Below are positions 11,045-19,925 of a DNA stretch of 64,000 nucleotides, in pieces; within the stretch, counting starts at the first letter, position 1, and every line of letters begins with the position of its first letter. The notes under the pieces were generated by a model. The model saw only the letters and a list, made by a program, of their open reading frames with translations. It was not told the origin of the DNA and did no database searches. Origin of the DNA: Campylobacter lari (lineage in GTDB: Bacteria; Campylobacterota; Campylobacteria; Campylobacterales; Campylobacteraceae); contig NZ_SMTT01000005.1 in NCBI RefSeq assembly GCF_004357905.1, positions 62,001 to 126,000 on the forward strand. Reading direction: 5' to 3'. Made by a program: the position numbers and the translations under genes.

Positions 11045-11392
11045 ATGATTGAAAGAACAAAAATAAGCTCTAATTTTGGTTGGTTTATGGTAATTTTAGG
11101 TGGTTTGGTTGAGTGTTTTTGGGTAAGTGGTTTAAAATACTCTACTGAAATTTGGCATTATGCTTTAACAGCCATTGGAGTTTGTATATCTTTTACATGT
11201 TTTTTGAAAGCTTGTGAAAGACTTGAAGTAAGTATTGCTTATAGTGTTTTTGTAGGTATTGGCACGGTTGGAGTGGTGCTTAATGAGATGTTTATTTTCA
11301 ATGAGCCAAGCTCTATTACCAAGCTTACTTTAATAGCCATTTTGCTTTTAAGTATCATAGGCCTTAAAATCATTAGCAAGGAAGCTAAGTAA
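11045..11392 (+). CDS. Small multidrug resistance (SMR) family transporter, subunit 1
   Basis: SMR proteins are four-helix inner-membrane exporters driven by protons, acting on quaternary cations or guanidinium. This 115-residue member has four hydrophobic helices. The essential membrane glutamate is in GGLVECFWVSGLKYS, a context resembling the SugE/Gdx branch. The next gene starts at the base where this one ends, and two unequal SMR genes in tandem usually form an obligate heterodimer (as in EbrAB and YkkCD). The substrate is not known. A short N-terminal extension (MIERTKISSN) precedes helix 1. Confidence 0.9.
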   Translation: MIERTKISSNFGWFMVILGGLVECFWVSGLKYSTEIWHYALTAIGVCISFTCFLKACERLEVSIAYSVFVGIGTVGVVLNEMFIFNEPSSITKLTLIAILLLSIIGLKIISKEAK

Positions 11393-11706
11393 TGGAATGG
11401 TTCTTTTTGTTTTTGGCGACTGCTTTTGAAATTTTTGGCGTGATTATTATGAAACAACTTGTAAGCACTAAAAATAAGCTTTATCTTTTAGCTTTGATAG
11501 TGTGTTTTGCTTTTTCATTTGGATTTTTAAGCCTTAGTATGCAAAGTATTGCTATGAGTGTGGCTTATTCTATATGGACAGGAGCTGGAACTGCAGGCGG
11601 GGTTATCATAGGGGTGCTTTTTTATAAAGAAAGCAAAAGCTTTTTAAAGCTTTTTTTGATTGCTCTTATCATTGCTTGCACCGTGGGTTTAAAAATACTT
11701 TCATAG
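11392..11706 (+). CDS. Small multidrug resistance (SMR) family transporter, subunit 2
   Basis: Second half of the SMR pair, 104 residues with four membrane helices. The key glutamate is in [14 protein letters not shown] near residue 13. The [18 protein letters not shown] stretch in helix 3 is the best-conserved SMR block. The start codon overlaps the stop of subunit 1 by one base (TAATG), which suits equal production of two partners of a heterodimer. It is followed 7 bases later by bioD, so both may share a transcript with biotin synthesis, without an obvious functional link. Confidence 0.9.
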   Translation: MEWFFLFLATAFEIFGVIIMKQLVSTKNKLYLLALIVCFAFSFGFLSLSMQSIAMSVAYSIWTGAGTAGGVIIGVLFYKESKSFLKLFLIALIIACTVGLKILS

Positions 11707-11713
11707 GTTTAAA

Positions 11714-12286
11714 ATGAAAATATACATTAGCGGTATAGACACAGATGTTGGTAAAACTTATCTAAGTGCTAGAATTTGTAAAGAATTGGGTTTTGATTAT
11801 TTTAAGCTTATCCAAGCAGGCACGCCAAAAGATAGCGAGGTAGTAGCTGAGTTTAGCCCAAAAACTAAGATTTTCAAAGAAGGCGTGTTTTTACAAACTC
11901 CTGCTTCACCACACAAAGGTAGGATTTTAGAGAATTTAAATTATAAAGCTTTTGATATACAAATTCCACAAAGTGATAAACTCATCATCGAGCTAGCTGG
12001 TGGGCTTTTTTCGCCCCTTGATGATGAAAAAACAATGATTGATTATATGAGTGCGTTTAAGCACCCTACGATTTTAGTCGCAAAAGACTATCTAGGAAGT
12101 ATCAATCACACGCTTTTAAGCATAGAAGCACTAAAACAAAGAGATATTAAAATCCTTGCTTTAATCTTAAAAACCCAAGATACTTTTAGCAAGGATTTTA
12201 TAAGCAATTACGCTAAAATTCCTATCATAGAATTTGATGATAAAGTGTGTGAAAAACTTTCAAAAATCCTTGAAAATCTCTCTTAA
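11714..12286 (+). CDS. bioD: Dethiobiotin synthetase BioD
   Basis: BioD closes the ureido ring of 7,8-diaminopelargonate with CO2 and ATP, the penultimate step of biotin synthesis. The 190-residue protein has the P-loop-like start [11 protein letters not shown] at about 5-15 and the substrate region [11 protein letters not shown]. It is somewhat shorter than E. coli BioD (about 225), as is common in Campylobacter. Its 3' end overlaps convergent bioA by 27 bases, so the two transcripts are antisense to each other at their ends. Confidence 0.93.
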   Translation: MKIYISGIDTDVGKTYLSARICKELGFDYFKLIQAGTPKDSEVVAEFSPKTKIFKEGVFLQTPASPHKGRILENLNYKAFDIQIPQSDKLIIELAGGLFSPLDDEKTMIDYMSAFKHPTILVAKDYLGSINHTLLSIEALKQRDIKILALILKTQDTFSKDFISNYAKIPIIEFDDKVCEKLSKILENLS

Positions 12287-13528
12287 AGACTGCACTATAT
12301 AAGCAATTTCATCTTCATTTATAACATATGGTGGCATGAAATAAATTGTATTTCCAAGTGGTCTTAAAAGCAAGCCTTTTTCTAAGGCTCTTTGAAAGAC
12401 TTCAAGTCCTGCTCTTTGATATTTGCTTTTTTGTATATCAAATGCACTTACCATGCCTAAATTTCTAAAATTTCCTAAAAAGTCAAATTCTTTTAAACTC
12501 TCCCATTGAGTTTTTATAAAAGCACTTTTGATTTTATTTTTTGTGATGATATTTTCTTTTTCAAAAATATCCAAAGTCGCATTAGCCGCTGCACAAGCTA
12601 GGGCATTACCTGTGTAGGAGTGAGAGTGTAAAAAGGCCTTTTGGCTCTCATAACTATCATAAAATTTCTCATAAATTTCATCTTTAGTAAGCACCACTGA
12701 AAGTGGTAAATACCCACCCGTGATAGCTTTAGAAAGACATATATAATCAATACTTTGTGAGCAATAATCAAGCGCAAACATTTCCCCTGTGCGTCCAAAA
12801 CCTGTGGCTATCTCATCAAATATCACTTGCACACCATAATCTTTAGCAAGTTTAACTGCCTCATCTAAATACCCAAGCTCGTACATATGCATATTGCCTG
12901 CACATTGAAGTAAAGGCTCGAGTATAAAAGAACAAATTTCATGATGATGATTTTTTAAAATACTTTCTAAAATTTCAAGTTCTTTTGTATAGTCCTTGCT
13001 TGTTGGCACAGGTGTTGTGATACTTTTTAAAAGTAAAGGCTCGTAGGTTTTTTTATAAAGTGCTACATCGCCAACGCTTAATGCGCCTAAGGTTTCTCCG
13101 TGGTAAGAATTGCTAAGCGATAAGAATTTATCCTTTTTAGAGCCATTGTTTAAGTGGTATTGAAAGCTCATTTTTAAAGCCACTTCTATGGCTGAACTAC
13201 CATTGTCTGCAAAAAAGCATTTATCAAAAGGTAAAAGCTTACAAAGTCTTTGCGAAAGCTTTATGATAGGCTCATGTGAAAAGCCTGCAAGCAAGACATG
13301 CTCTAAATTTTGAAGTTGATCTTTGATTTTTTCATTGATGTATTCATTACAATGGCCAAAGATATTTACCCACCAAGAGCTAATGCAGTCTATGTAGGAT
13401 TTTTCATCAAAATCATACAAATACACTCCCTTAGCCTTTTTTATAGGTATTAAAGGTAAAAACTCATGATCGCTCATTTGCGTGCAAGGGTGCCAAATGT
13501 GTTTTAAGTCTAGTTCTTTTAAATTCAT
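12260..13528 (-). CDS. bioA: Adenosylmethionine-8-amino-7-oxononanoate aminotransferase BioA
   Basis: BioA is a PLP-dependent class III aminotransferase that converts KAPA to diaminopelargonate with S-adenosylmethionine as amino donor. The 422-residue protein shows [12 protein letters not shown] near the N-terminus, [13 protein letters not shown] in the cofactor region and the PLP lysine in [11 protein letters not shown]. Length is normal. It is transcribed against bioD and away from the bioF-bioG-bioC group, so biotin genes here are in at least three transcripts. bioB is not in the window. Confidence 0.95.
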   Translation of the reverse strand: MNLKELDLKHIWHPCTQMSDHEFLPLIPIKKAKGVYLYDFDEKSYIDCISSWWVNIFGHCNEYINEKIKDQLQNLEHVLLAGFSHEPIIKLSQRLCKLLPFDKCFFADNGSSAIEVALKMSFQYHLNNGSKKDKFLSLSNSYHGETLGALSVGDVALYKKTYEPLLLKSITTPVPTSKDYTKELEILESILKNHHHEICSFILEPLLQCAGNMHMYELGYLDEAVKLAKDYGVQVIFDEIATGFGRTGEMFALDYCSQSIDYICLSKAITGGYLPLSVVLTKDEIYEKFYDSYESQKAFLHSHSYTGNALACAAANATLDIFEKENIITKNKIKSAFIKTQWESLKEFDFLGNFRNLGMVSAFDIQKSKYQRAGLEVFQRALEKGLLLRPLGNTIYFMPPYVINEDEIAYIVQSLREIFKDF

Positions 13529-13657
13529 TTTTACTTCTTTGATTTTTATTACTAATGATACTACAATTTTTACTCAAATTTATGCTTTAAAATGAAAAAG
13601 GATTATTTAGAAAATATTTATATAATTAGTTTTTTATCTTAAATTTGGAGATAAAGT

Positions 13658-14385
13658 ATGAAAAAAGTTTTGATTATCTTAGCGATTTTATTTTTAAATT
13701 TTGCATATTCGCAAGAGGATTTATTTGTAAAAGGATTTAAAGCCTATGAGAGTGGTAATTATATAAATGCTATGAAGTATTATAAAAAGCCTGTGATTTA
13801 AATAGTGGAAATGGCTGTTCTAATCTTGGTTTCATGTATGCAAATGGACAAGGTATAAAAAAGGATAATTTCAAAGCAGTAGAATTATATCAAAAAGCAT
13901 GTGGTTTAAATAGTAGAGATGGTTGTTTTAATCTAGGTGTTATGTATATGGATGGAAAAGGTGTAAGAAAAGATAATTTCAAAGCAGTGGAATTGTATCA
14001 AAAAGCATGTGGTTTAGAAAAAGGCTTGGGTTGTTTTAATCTTGGTGTAATGTATGAAAAAGGTTATGGTATAAGAAAAGATAATTTTAAAGCGGTAGAA
14101 TTGTATCAAAAATCATGTAATTTAAATGAAGGCTCTGGTTGTTCTAATCTTGGTTTTATGTATGCAAATGGGTATGGTGTAAAAAAAGATAATTTTAAAG
14201 CAGTTGAACTTTATGTAAAAGCTTGTAATTTAAATGATGGGGTTGGTTGTTCTAATCTTGGAGTTATGTATGCACTTGGAAAAGGCGTTAGAAAAGACAC
14301 TTCTAAGGCTTTAGAATATTTTGGCAAGGCTTGTGATTTAAAAAATGATTTAGGTTGTCAAGCTTACGCAAGGCTTAAACAATAA
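13658..14385 (+). pseudogene. Sel1-repeat secreted protein, interrupted by a one-base frameshift
   Basis: A Sel1/TPR-like repeat protein. From ATG 13658 a signal peptide (FLNFAYSQ) and the start of a first repeat (FKAYESGNYINAMKYYKK) are read. The frame then stops at 13799-13801. Adding one A to the A5 run at 13784-13788 restores YYKKACDLNSGNGCSNLGFMY and joins the frame open from 13834 to the stop at 14385. The restored protein would have 242 residues with about six 36-residue repeats. Each has paired cysteines and a DNFKAVELYQKAC block. The domain usually mediates protein contacts outside the cytoplasm. The break may be true decay, slippage variation or a sequencing error. It overlaps the bioF start by one base. 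Confidence 0.85.
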
Positions 14386-15509
14386 TGCAAATTGCACAAA
14401 TTTTAGATGCGTTAAAACAACAAGATAATTTTAGAATTCTACGCTCATTAGGGCATGAGGGAAAATATGTTATTTATAATGAGCAAAAATTGCTGAATTT
14501 AGCGAGCAATGATTATCTAAATTTAAGCAATGAAAAAGCATTAAAGCAAGATTTTTTAACACATTTGAAAGAATTTGAATTTTCTAGTTCAAGTTCTAGA
14601 AGCTTGAGTGGAAATTATGCGATTTTTGATGAATTTGAAAGCTTTTTAGAAGCTAAATTAGGCAGAAAAATCTTGCATTTTAACAACGGCTATGCCTTAA
14701 ATGTTAGCTGTTTGCAAGCTTTAGCAAGCATTAAAAATACTTTATTTTTAGTAGATAAACAAGTACATGCAAGTATCATCGATGGTTTAAGGCTTGGCGG
14801 GGCTAAATTTATAAGATTTAAGCACAATGATATAAAGCATTTACAAAGCTTAGTGCAAAAGCATTATAAAGAATTTGAAAATATCATCATCGTAAGTGAA
14901 GCGCTATTTAGTATGGATGGGGATTTTGCGCCTATAAAAGAATTCATAAATTTAAAAAAAGAGTTTAAAAATATCAAAATTTATATTGACGAAGCTCATA
15001 GCATAGGGTGTTTTAATGATGATGGTTTGGGTTATGTGAGATTTTTGGGCTTGGAAAAGGAAGTGGATTTTTTAGTTTTTACCTTTGGTAAGGCCATAGC
15101 TTCCATGGGAGCTTGCATGATAAGTGATGAAAAAGATTTTTTTATCAACAAAGCAAGGGCCTTTATATACTCAACTGCTATTGCACCTATCAATGTAGCT
15201 TGGACTTTGCATGTTTTTAAGCATTTGCATGAATTTAGTGCTCAAAGAAAAGAGCTTTTAGAATTAAGTGCTTGGTTTAAAAATGCTTTAGCAAGCAAAG
15301 GTGCAGTTTTAGGTGAGGCTTATGTGATATCTTTTATTTTAGGGCAAAATGCATTAGCTAGTGAAATTTCACAAAAGCTTTTAGAAAATGGTATTTTCGC
15401 ACCTGCTATTAAAGAGCCAACCGTAGCTAAAAATACAGCTAGAATTCGCTTTTCTTTGCATGCTGGGCTAGTGAAAAAAGACTTAGAAAAGGTTTTGGAG
15501 GTACTTTGA
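14385..15509 (+). CDS. bioF: 8-amino-7-oxononanoate synthase BioF
   Basis: BioF is a PLP-dependent alpha-oxoamine synthase that condenses pimeloyl-ACP (or pimeloyl-CoA) with alanine to form KAPA. The 374-residue protein has LASNDYLNLS near residue 38, the substrate region SSSSRSLSGN, IYIDEAHSIG and the PLP lysine in TFGKAIASMGA. The start codon overlaps the stop of the Sel1 gene (TAATG), and the gene overlaps bioG by 4 bases. bioF-bioG-bioC therefore form a coupled unit, possibly driven from the Sel1 promoter. Confidence 0.95.
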   Translation: MQIAQILDALKQQDNFRILRSLGHEGKYVIYNEQKLLNLASNDYLNLSNEKALKQDFLTHLKEFEFSSSSSRSLSGNYAIFDEFESFLEAKLGRKILHFNNGYALNVSCLQALASIKNTLFLVDKQVHASIIDGLRLGGAKFIRFKHNDIKHLQSLVQKHYKEFENIIIVSEALFSMDGDFAPIKEFINLKKEFKNIKIYIDEAHSIGCFNDDGLGYVRFLGLEKEVDFLVFTFGKAIASMGACMISDEKDFFINKARAFIYSTAIAPINVAWTLHVFKHLHEFSAQRKELLELSAWFKNALASKGAVLGEAYVISFILGQNALASEISQKLLENGIFAPAIKEPTVAKNTARIRFSLHAGLVKKDLEKVLEVL

Positions 15510-16132
15510 AAACTCATTTTTTACATGAAAATGCAAATTCATCTGAGTTGATTTTATTTTTTTCAGGGTTTTGCTCGCATTTTAGCCATTTTACGCATTT
15601 AAAAAGTGATGTAAATGTTTTAATGGTGTATGATTATACGAGTTTTGGTTGGGAATTTGATCTTAATAAATTTGAAAAAATCACTCTTGTTGGCTTTTCT
15701 ATGGGAGTTTGCATAGCGAGTAAAATTTTAAAAGATATGAAATTTGATAAAAAAATAGCCATAAATGGCACAAATTTGCCTATAGATGATGAATTTGGGA
15801 TTAAAAAAGCCATTTTTAAACTTACGATAAAAAGATTTGCTTTAGAGGATTTTAAAGCAAATTTGCTTGAAAAAAGAATGAGTTTAAGTGATGAATTTTA
15901 CTTTGAAAAAAACGAGCATTTAAAAGCAGAACTTTTAAGTTTATATGAGTTTTGTACTAAAAACTTAAATGAAAATTTCACTTGGGATAAAGCCATAATT
16001 AGCAAAGATGATAAGATCTTTCCACCAAAACATGTTTTAAATTTTTTTAAAGAAAAGGCAATGTTTATCGATGAGCCACATTTTGCATTTTTTAAATACC
16101 ACACTTGGGAAGAGCTTTGCAAACTTTCATAA
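15506..16132 (+). CDS. bioG: Pimeloyl-[ACP] methyl ester esterase BioG (DUF452)
   Basis: BioG removes the methyl group that BioC puts on the growing pimeloyl chain and so stops elongation; it replaces BioH in several bacteria. The 208-residue protein has an alpha/beta-hydrolase nucleophile elbow GFSMG with the catalytic serine near residue 71, and a histidine near the C-terminus (DEPHFAFF). I use the TTG at 15506, because a TTGGAGG ribosome site lies just before it and no better start exists. It overlaps bioF by 4 bases. Its position between bioF and bioC supports the role strongly. Confidence 0.88.
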   Translation: MKTHFLHENANSSELILFFSGFCSHFSHFTHLKSDVNVLMVYDYTSFGWEFDLNKFEKITLVGFSMGVCIASKILKDMKFDKKIAINGTNLPIDDEFGIKKAIFKLTIKRFALEDFKANLLEKRMSLSDEFYFEKNEHLKAELLSLYEFCTKNLNENFTWDKAIISKDDKIFPPKHVLNFFKEKAMFIDEPHFAFFKYHTWEELCKLS

Positions 16133-16815
16133 GAGCAAAAGATACTTATAGCGCAAATACACCAGTGCAAAAAGACATGGTTAAAGAGCTTTGTAAAATG
16201 CTTAGTGAGAATGATTTGAGCGATTTTAAAGCGGTATTTGAGTTTGGCTGTGGAGTAGGGGTTTTTAGTAAGGCTTTGCAAGAGTGTATTAAATTTAAGC
16301 ATTATTTTTTAAATGATATTTATCCTTTTGAAAATCCTTGCAAGTTTGATGAATTTGGCGTTTTTGATATGAATGAACTTAAAAATCATCATTTTTATAC
16401 GAAAAAATTTGATCTTATAGCTTCAAATGCTTGTATGCAGTGGCTAAAGATAGATGAGCTTTTAGAAAATCTTGCAAATATGTTAAATAAAAATGGAATT
16501 TTGCTTTTTTCTACTTTTGGAGAAAAAAATTTCACTCAAATAAAACAAAGCACTAATTTATCACTTGAATATTTAACTTTAGAGCAAATTAGGCAAAAAC
16601 TTTCTAAAAATTTTAAGATCATAAAAGCAAAAGAAGAATTAAAAGAGTTAAAATTTGATGATACTTTGGAGCTTTTTAGGCATTTGAAATTAAGCGGAGT
16701 AAATGCTTTGAGTGAAAAATTTTTCATAGGCAAGGTATTTTTAAAAAACTATGAAAAAGAATTTCAAAATACCTTGACTTATCATCCTTTATTTTTTCTA
16801 GTTAGAAAACTATAA
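16117..16815 (+). CDS. bioC: Malonyl-[ACP] O-methyltransferase BioC
   Basis: BioC methylates malonyl-ACP so that fatty-acid enzymes can build the pimeloyl chain of biotin. The protein of about 232 residues carries the SAM-binding motif FEFGCGVGVFSKAL, and ASNACMQWL further on, typical of BioC. No ATG is available near the start. I prefer the TTG at 16117, which follows a GGGAAGAG ribosome site. A TTG at 16105 in the same frame is also possible. The gene overlaps the end of bioG by about 16 bases, and it ends 3 bases before the convergent CPBP gene. Confidence 0.88.
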   Translation: MQTFIRAKDTYSANTPVQKDMVKELCKMLSENDLSDFKAVFEFGCGVGVFSKALQECIKFKHYFLNDIYPFENPCKFDEFGVFDMNELKNHHFYTKKFDLIASNACMQWLKIDELLENLANMLNKNGILLFSTFGEKNFTQIKQSTNLSLEYLTLEQIRQKLSKNFKIIKAKEELKELKFDDTLELFRHLKLSGVNALSEKFFIGKVFLKNYEKEFQNTLTYHPLFFLVRKL

Positions 16816-16818
16816 TCG

Positions 16819-17640
16819 CTAATGTTTTAAGTAAAATGGATAGGTAAAAAATATCAAATGGATTAAATTTAATCCATAGTGAAACAATACGCTCATCCAT
16901 AAGCTTTTTGAGTATTTATAAGCTAAGCCATAAATCACGCCTGCAACACCAGCAAATACAATCATCAAAACACCGCTTTTATAATGCACTAATCCAAAAG
17001 CTATGCTTGCGATTAATAAAGCAAGATTGGGGTGAATAAATTGTGTAAGTCTTTGTTGGAGATAACCTCTAAAAAAAGCTTCTTCTACTAAAGCAACTAA
17101 CAAAAGATTTGAAAATAAAAAATATAAAATCCATGATGGTATGCTTATTTCTAGTTTGATAACACCCAAATACCAAGGCACGCACAGCAAAAGAATAGGA
17201 GATAAAAGCAATAAGCTCCATTTTAGCACTGAAGCTTTGGTGCAGTTTATGTTTTTAAATAAAATAGGAAAAAGTATAAAAAGTATAAAAACCCCTAGTG
17301 GCTTGTCAATACTAAAGTAAAGATTAAAGGGTGCGCTATTTGTGCTTACATAAACTTGATCTAAAACTTTGATGTTATTTACACCAGGGATAAAATGAAG
17401 AAATAAAGCTAAAGCATAGATAAATAATGCTATTTCTAATATGAAAATTTTTTTATACTGATACAATATAGCCGTTATAAAAACTAATACATTAATCACT
17501 ATAAAAGTTATATCTATAATTTTAAATACATATCCCAACAAGACTGAAAAGAGTAAAAAAATATACGAAATTTTGACTTTATCAAATGAAAGCAATATCA
17601 AAGAAATAGCCAAAAAAAGATGAGTGCTTAAAGCTAACAT
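16819..17640 (-). CDS. CPBP-family intramembrane metalloprotease-like protein
   Basis: A polytopic inner-membrane protein of 273 residues with about eight hydrophobic helices. The C-terminal half holds the ABI/CPBP (type II CAAX protease) motifs: EExxxR at E186, E187 and R191 (EEAFFRG), FGLVHY with H219, and FHYGLN with H254. All residues needed for a metal-dependent active site are present, so it could be an active protease, but substrates of bacterial members are mostly unknown. The N-terminal half has no recognisable domain. On the minus strand it follows a decayed-looking ORF by 13 bases. Confidence 0.85.
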   Translation of the reverse strand: MLALSTHLFLAISLILLSFDKVKISYIFLLFSVLLGYVFKIIDITFIVINVLVFITAILYQYKKIFILEIALFIYALALFLHFIPGVNNIKVLDQVYVSTNSAPFNLYFSIDKPLGVFILFILFPILFKNINCTKASVLKWSLLLLSPILLLCVPWYLGVIKLEISIPSWILYFLFSNLLLVALVEEAFFRGYLQQRLTQFIHPNLALLIASIAFGLVHYKSGVLMIVFAGVAGVIYGLAYKYSKSLWMSVLFHYGLNLIHLIFFTYPFYLKH

Positions 17641-17653
17641 ATAAAATCCTTGT

Positions 17654-17937
17654 TTATAATTGATCTAGATATAGTTTTACTACTTCTTCTCTTAGGTAAA
17701 GCTTTTTTAAATCATTTACATTTATATATTTAAGACAAAAGTGTTAATTTTGTTACTTTTTATAAAACCTACAATTTGTCTATATTGTTTTAAATTCCAG
17801 TTTGTGTTTTTACCTAGCTTGATGATATTTATAATTTTTACCTTTGTAGTGAAAAATTTATTATTATCTTTTATAATACCTTTATTGAGTGTAATTAAGA
17901 TATTAAAAATTTTAAAGTAGAAGCAGATAAAATGCAT
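17654..17937 (-). pseudogene. Possible decayed small ORF, frameshifted
   Basis: The roughly 309-base gap between the CPBP and GNAT genes has no intact gene of known family. On the minus strand an open frame from 17937 gives 71 residues, ending at 17722, with a lysine-rich C-terminal part (TNWNLKQYRQIVGFIKSNK). Just before that stop, a second frame continues with protein-like sequence (NDLKKLYLREEVVKLYLDQL) to a stop at 17654-17656, 13 bases before CPBP. A single indel near 17725-17735 would join both into about 93 residues. The amphipathic composition suggests a former gene, but in such AT-rich DNA this is tentative, and no family is recognised. Confidence 0.35.
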
Positions 17938-17949
17938 TTTATTTGTTTT

Positions 17950-18405
17950 TTAAAATCGTTTTATTTTCTTTTTCATGAAAAAATTTTTTAATTCTTTTTG
18001 ATCTCTTATAGCAATGTTTTCTTTGATGATTTTAAATCCTGCTTTTAAAAAGAAATTTTTAGCGCTAAGGCTAGCAAAAGTATAAATTTCACTATAAGGG
18101 TAGTTTTTAAGAGCAAATTCTAATAAAGCTTTACCATAACCTTGATGAGCATAGTTTGTATGAGTAAAGCAAAGATCGAGTGTTTTTTCTTCTAAATTTA
18201 TACTTATAAAAGATACAATTTGGCCTTTTTCTTCATAAATAAAACCTAGTTGATTTTGAAATTTTTCTTCCCAAGCTTTTTGGTTTATATTAATCCAAGC
18301 ACGAATTTGTTCTTTTGTATAATCATTTTTACAAAGAATGGATACGCTTTGCTTAAAAAGCTTGATACAAGGAGCTAAGTCTTTTATATCAAGCTTTCTT
18401 ATCAA
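17950..18405 (-). CDS. GNAT-family N-acetyltransferase
   Basis: A 151-residue acetyltransferase that would move an acetyl group from acetyl-CoA to an unknown small molecule or protein. The acetyl-CoA pyrophosphate loop is visible as HQGYGKALLEFAL near residue 93. A C-terminal FFLKAGFKIIKE segment is typical of the YafP/ElaA-like branch. It overlaps the ThiF-like gene upstream on the minus strand by about 17 bases and follows surE in one run. The same surE-ThiF-GNAT order is known to me from C. jejuni. Confidence 0.85.
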   Translation of the reverse strand: MIRKLDIKDLAPCIKLFKQSVSILCKNDYTKEQIRAWININQKAWEEKFQNQLGFIYEEKGQIVSFISINLEEKTLDLCFTHTNYAHQGYGKALLEFALKNYPYSEIYTFASLSAKNFFLKAGFKIIKENIAIRDQKELKNFFMKKKIKRF

Positions 18406-19042
18406 GCACTTTCCTTAAAGCCAAAGAAGCTAGAGCAAGTCCAAAAGAAGCTGTTACACCCATAAATGAGCCAAGATCTTTACAATGGGCTTCTTCATCT
18501 GAAAATACCACATCAAAATCCCCTTTAAAGCCCGATTTTCTAAGTTCATAGCGGAATTTTTTAGCTAAAGCATCGCCATGTGTTTTAAATATGCTTGTCG
18601 TTTTAATACGCGTTGGATCAAGCTTTCTAGCTCCACCGGTTGATGAGATAAAAATTTGCTTTTTCAAATCAAGTAAATTAGCCAAAGCAACCTTAGCAGG
18701 TATATCATCAATCGCATCGATGATAAGATCAAATTCACTCAAATTAAAACTTTTCAAAAACTCATCATCGATTTTACTGACTATACCTTTAGCATTGTAA
18801 ATACGCTCAAAAACCTTAGCTTTTTCTGCGCCTATATTTTCACTATGAAGCTGGCGGTTTTGATTAGTAGTTTCAAATTTATCCGCATCAATTAAAGTTA
18901 GATTACTAAAGCCACTTCTAAAAAGCGCATCAACACAAATTCCACCAACTCCACCAAGCCCACAAACTAAAACTTTAGTGTTTTGAATTTTGATAAAATT
19001 TTCTTCATTAATAAGCCATTTTATACGCGTGTATCTATCCAT
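18389..19042 (-). CDS. ThiF/MoeB/TcdA-family E1-like protein
   Basis: E1-like enzymes adenylate carboxyl groups of sulfur-carrier proteins or, in TcdA, dehydrate t6A in tRNA to its cyclic form. The 217-residue protein starts with the nucleotide-binding LVCGLGGVGGICVDALFRSG. Next is the IDADKFETTNQNRQLH segment with the conserved Arg and Gln, and then DAIDDIPAKV. The order resembles TcdA more than ThiF. It is shorter than TcdA (about 268) and lacks the CxxC zinc motifs of MoeB. The start overlaps surE by 8 bases. Confidence 0.82.
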   Translation of the reverse strand: MDRYTRIKWLINEENFIKIQNTKVLVCGLGGVGGICVDALFRSGFSNLTLIDADKFETTNQNRQLHSENIGAEKAKVFERIYNAKGIVSKIDDEFLKSFNLSEFDLIIDAIDDIPAKVALANLLDLKKQIFISSTGGARKLDPTRIKTTSIFKTHGDALAKKFRYELRKSGFKGDFDVVFSDEEAHCKDLGSFMGVTASFGLALASLALRKVLDKKA

Positions 19043-19808
19043 TTTTCATCCATTTTTTGAGATTTTTCATTTGTTTATAAGCTGTTAGATCAAGCATTAT
19101 AGGGGTTATTGTGGCATAGCCTTGTTTTAAAAGTGCTATGTCTGAGTCTTTTTCATTTTCATGATCAAGATTAGCAGCAGCTAGCCAATAGTATTCTACA
19201 CCTCTTGGGTTTGTATTAGAATGTGCTTTATAGCTATAAATTCTTTTACCTGCTTTGCAAATTTTTAAGCCTTGAAAGGCTGTTTTGCTAGAAGGAAAGT
19301 TGATATTTAAAAATTCTTTTTTATCTAAAGGAAAGCCCTTTTCAAAGATATTTTTGACTATTTTTTTAGTAAGTTTTAAAGCAAGTTTATAATCAAGCTC
19401 TTTTTGATTATCTTTGTAAAATTGCGATAAAGCAATGGCAGGAATTCCATGAAGTACTGCTTCCATAGCACCTGCGCAAGTTCCTGAGTAGGTTATATCC
19501 TCGCCTACATTAGCACCTTTGTTAATTCCACTTATGACAAGATCAGGCAAACGCTTTTTATATAAAGCATGTAAAGCTAGATAAATACAATCTGCAGGCG
19601 TGCCATCATCAAGCTTGTAAAATCTTTTACCAACCTTATGAAATCTCAAAGGCTTAGTTAGTGTTATGGAGTGTGAGCATGCTGATTTTTCACTAGCAGG
19701 AGCTACTATGGTGATTTTAGCTTTAAAATGCTTTCTTAGCATTTTAATAAGCTTTTTTAAACCTTCACTTTCATAGCCATCATCGTTTGTTATTAAAATT
19801 TCTTTCAT
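19035..19808 (-). CDS. surE: 5'/3'-nucleotidase SurE
   Basis: SurE is a metal-dependent phosphatase that removes phosphate from nucleoside 5'- and 3'-monophosphates and is linked to stationary-phase survival. The 257-residue protein begins ILITNDDGYESEGL, holding the paired aspartates that bind the metal. Further on it has SGINKGANVGEDITYSGTCAGA, the conserved SurE core. Length is usual. It is the first gene of a three-gene minus-strand run and faces pepE across a 117-base divergent promoter region. Confidence 0.95.
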   Translation of the reverse strand: MKEILITNDDGYESEGLKKLIKMLRKHFKAKITIVAPASEKSACSHSITLTKPLRFHKVGKRFYKLDDGTPADCIYLALHALYKKRLPDLVISGINKGANVGEDITYSGTCAGAMEAVLHGIPAIALSQFYKDNQKELDYKLALKLTKKIVKNIFEKGFPLDKKEFLNINFPSSKTAFQGLKICKAGKRIYSYKAHSNTNPRGVEYYWLAAANLDHENEKDSDIALLKQGYATITPIMLDLTAYKQMKNLKKWMKNG

Positions 19809-19925
19809 GTTTTTTCCTTTTTTTAAATTCTAACACAAGTAATACAATATTTTTTTATTACTAAATTGTTTTTTCATTTTTTAAATATTAAAATTATAGT
19901 TTTGATTAATTTTTTAAAGGAAAGA

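Noticed and set aside
13784..13788. A5 run in the Sel1 gene as a phase-variation tract
   Set aside because: Campylobacter contingency genes usually switch at G or C runs of eight or more; five A are too few for frequent slippage, so phase variation is not claimed.
19866..19925. Longer N-terminus for pepE
   Set aside because: The extra residues are hydrophobic and lack a ribosome site; ATG 19926 has AAAGGA before it and gives the family length.
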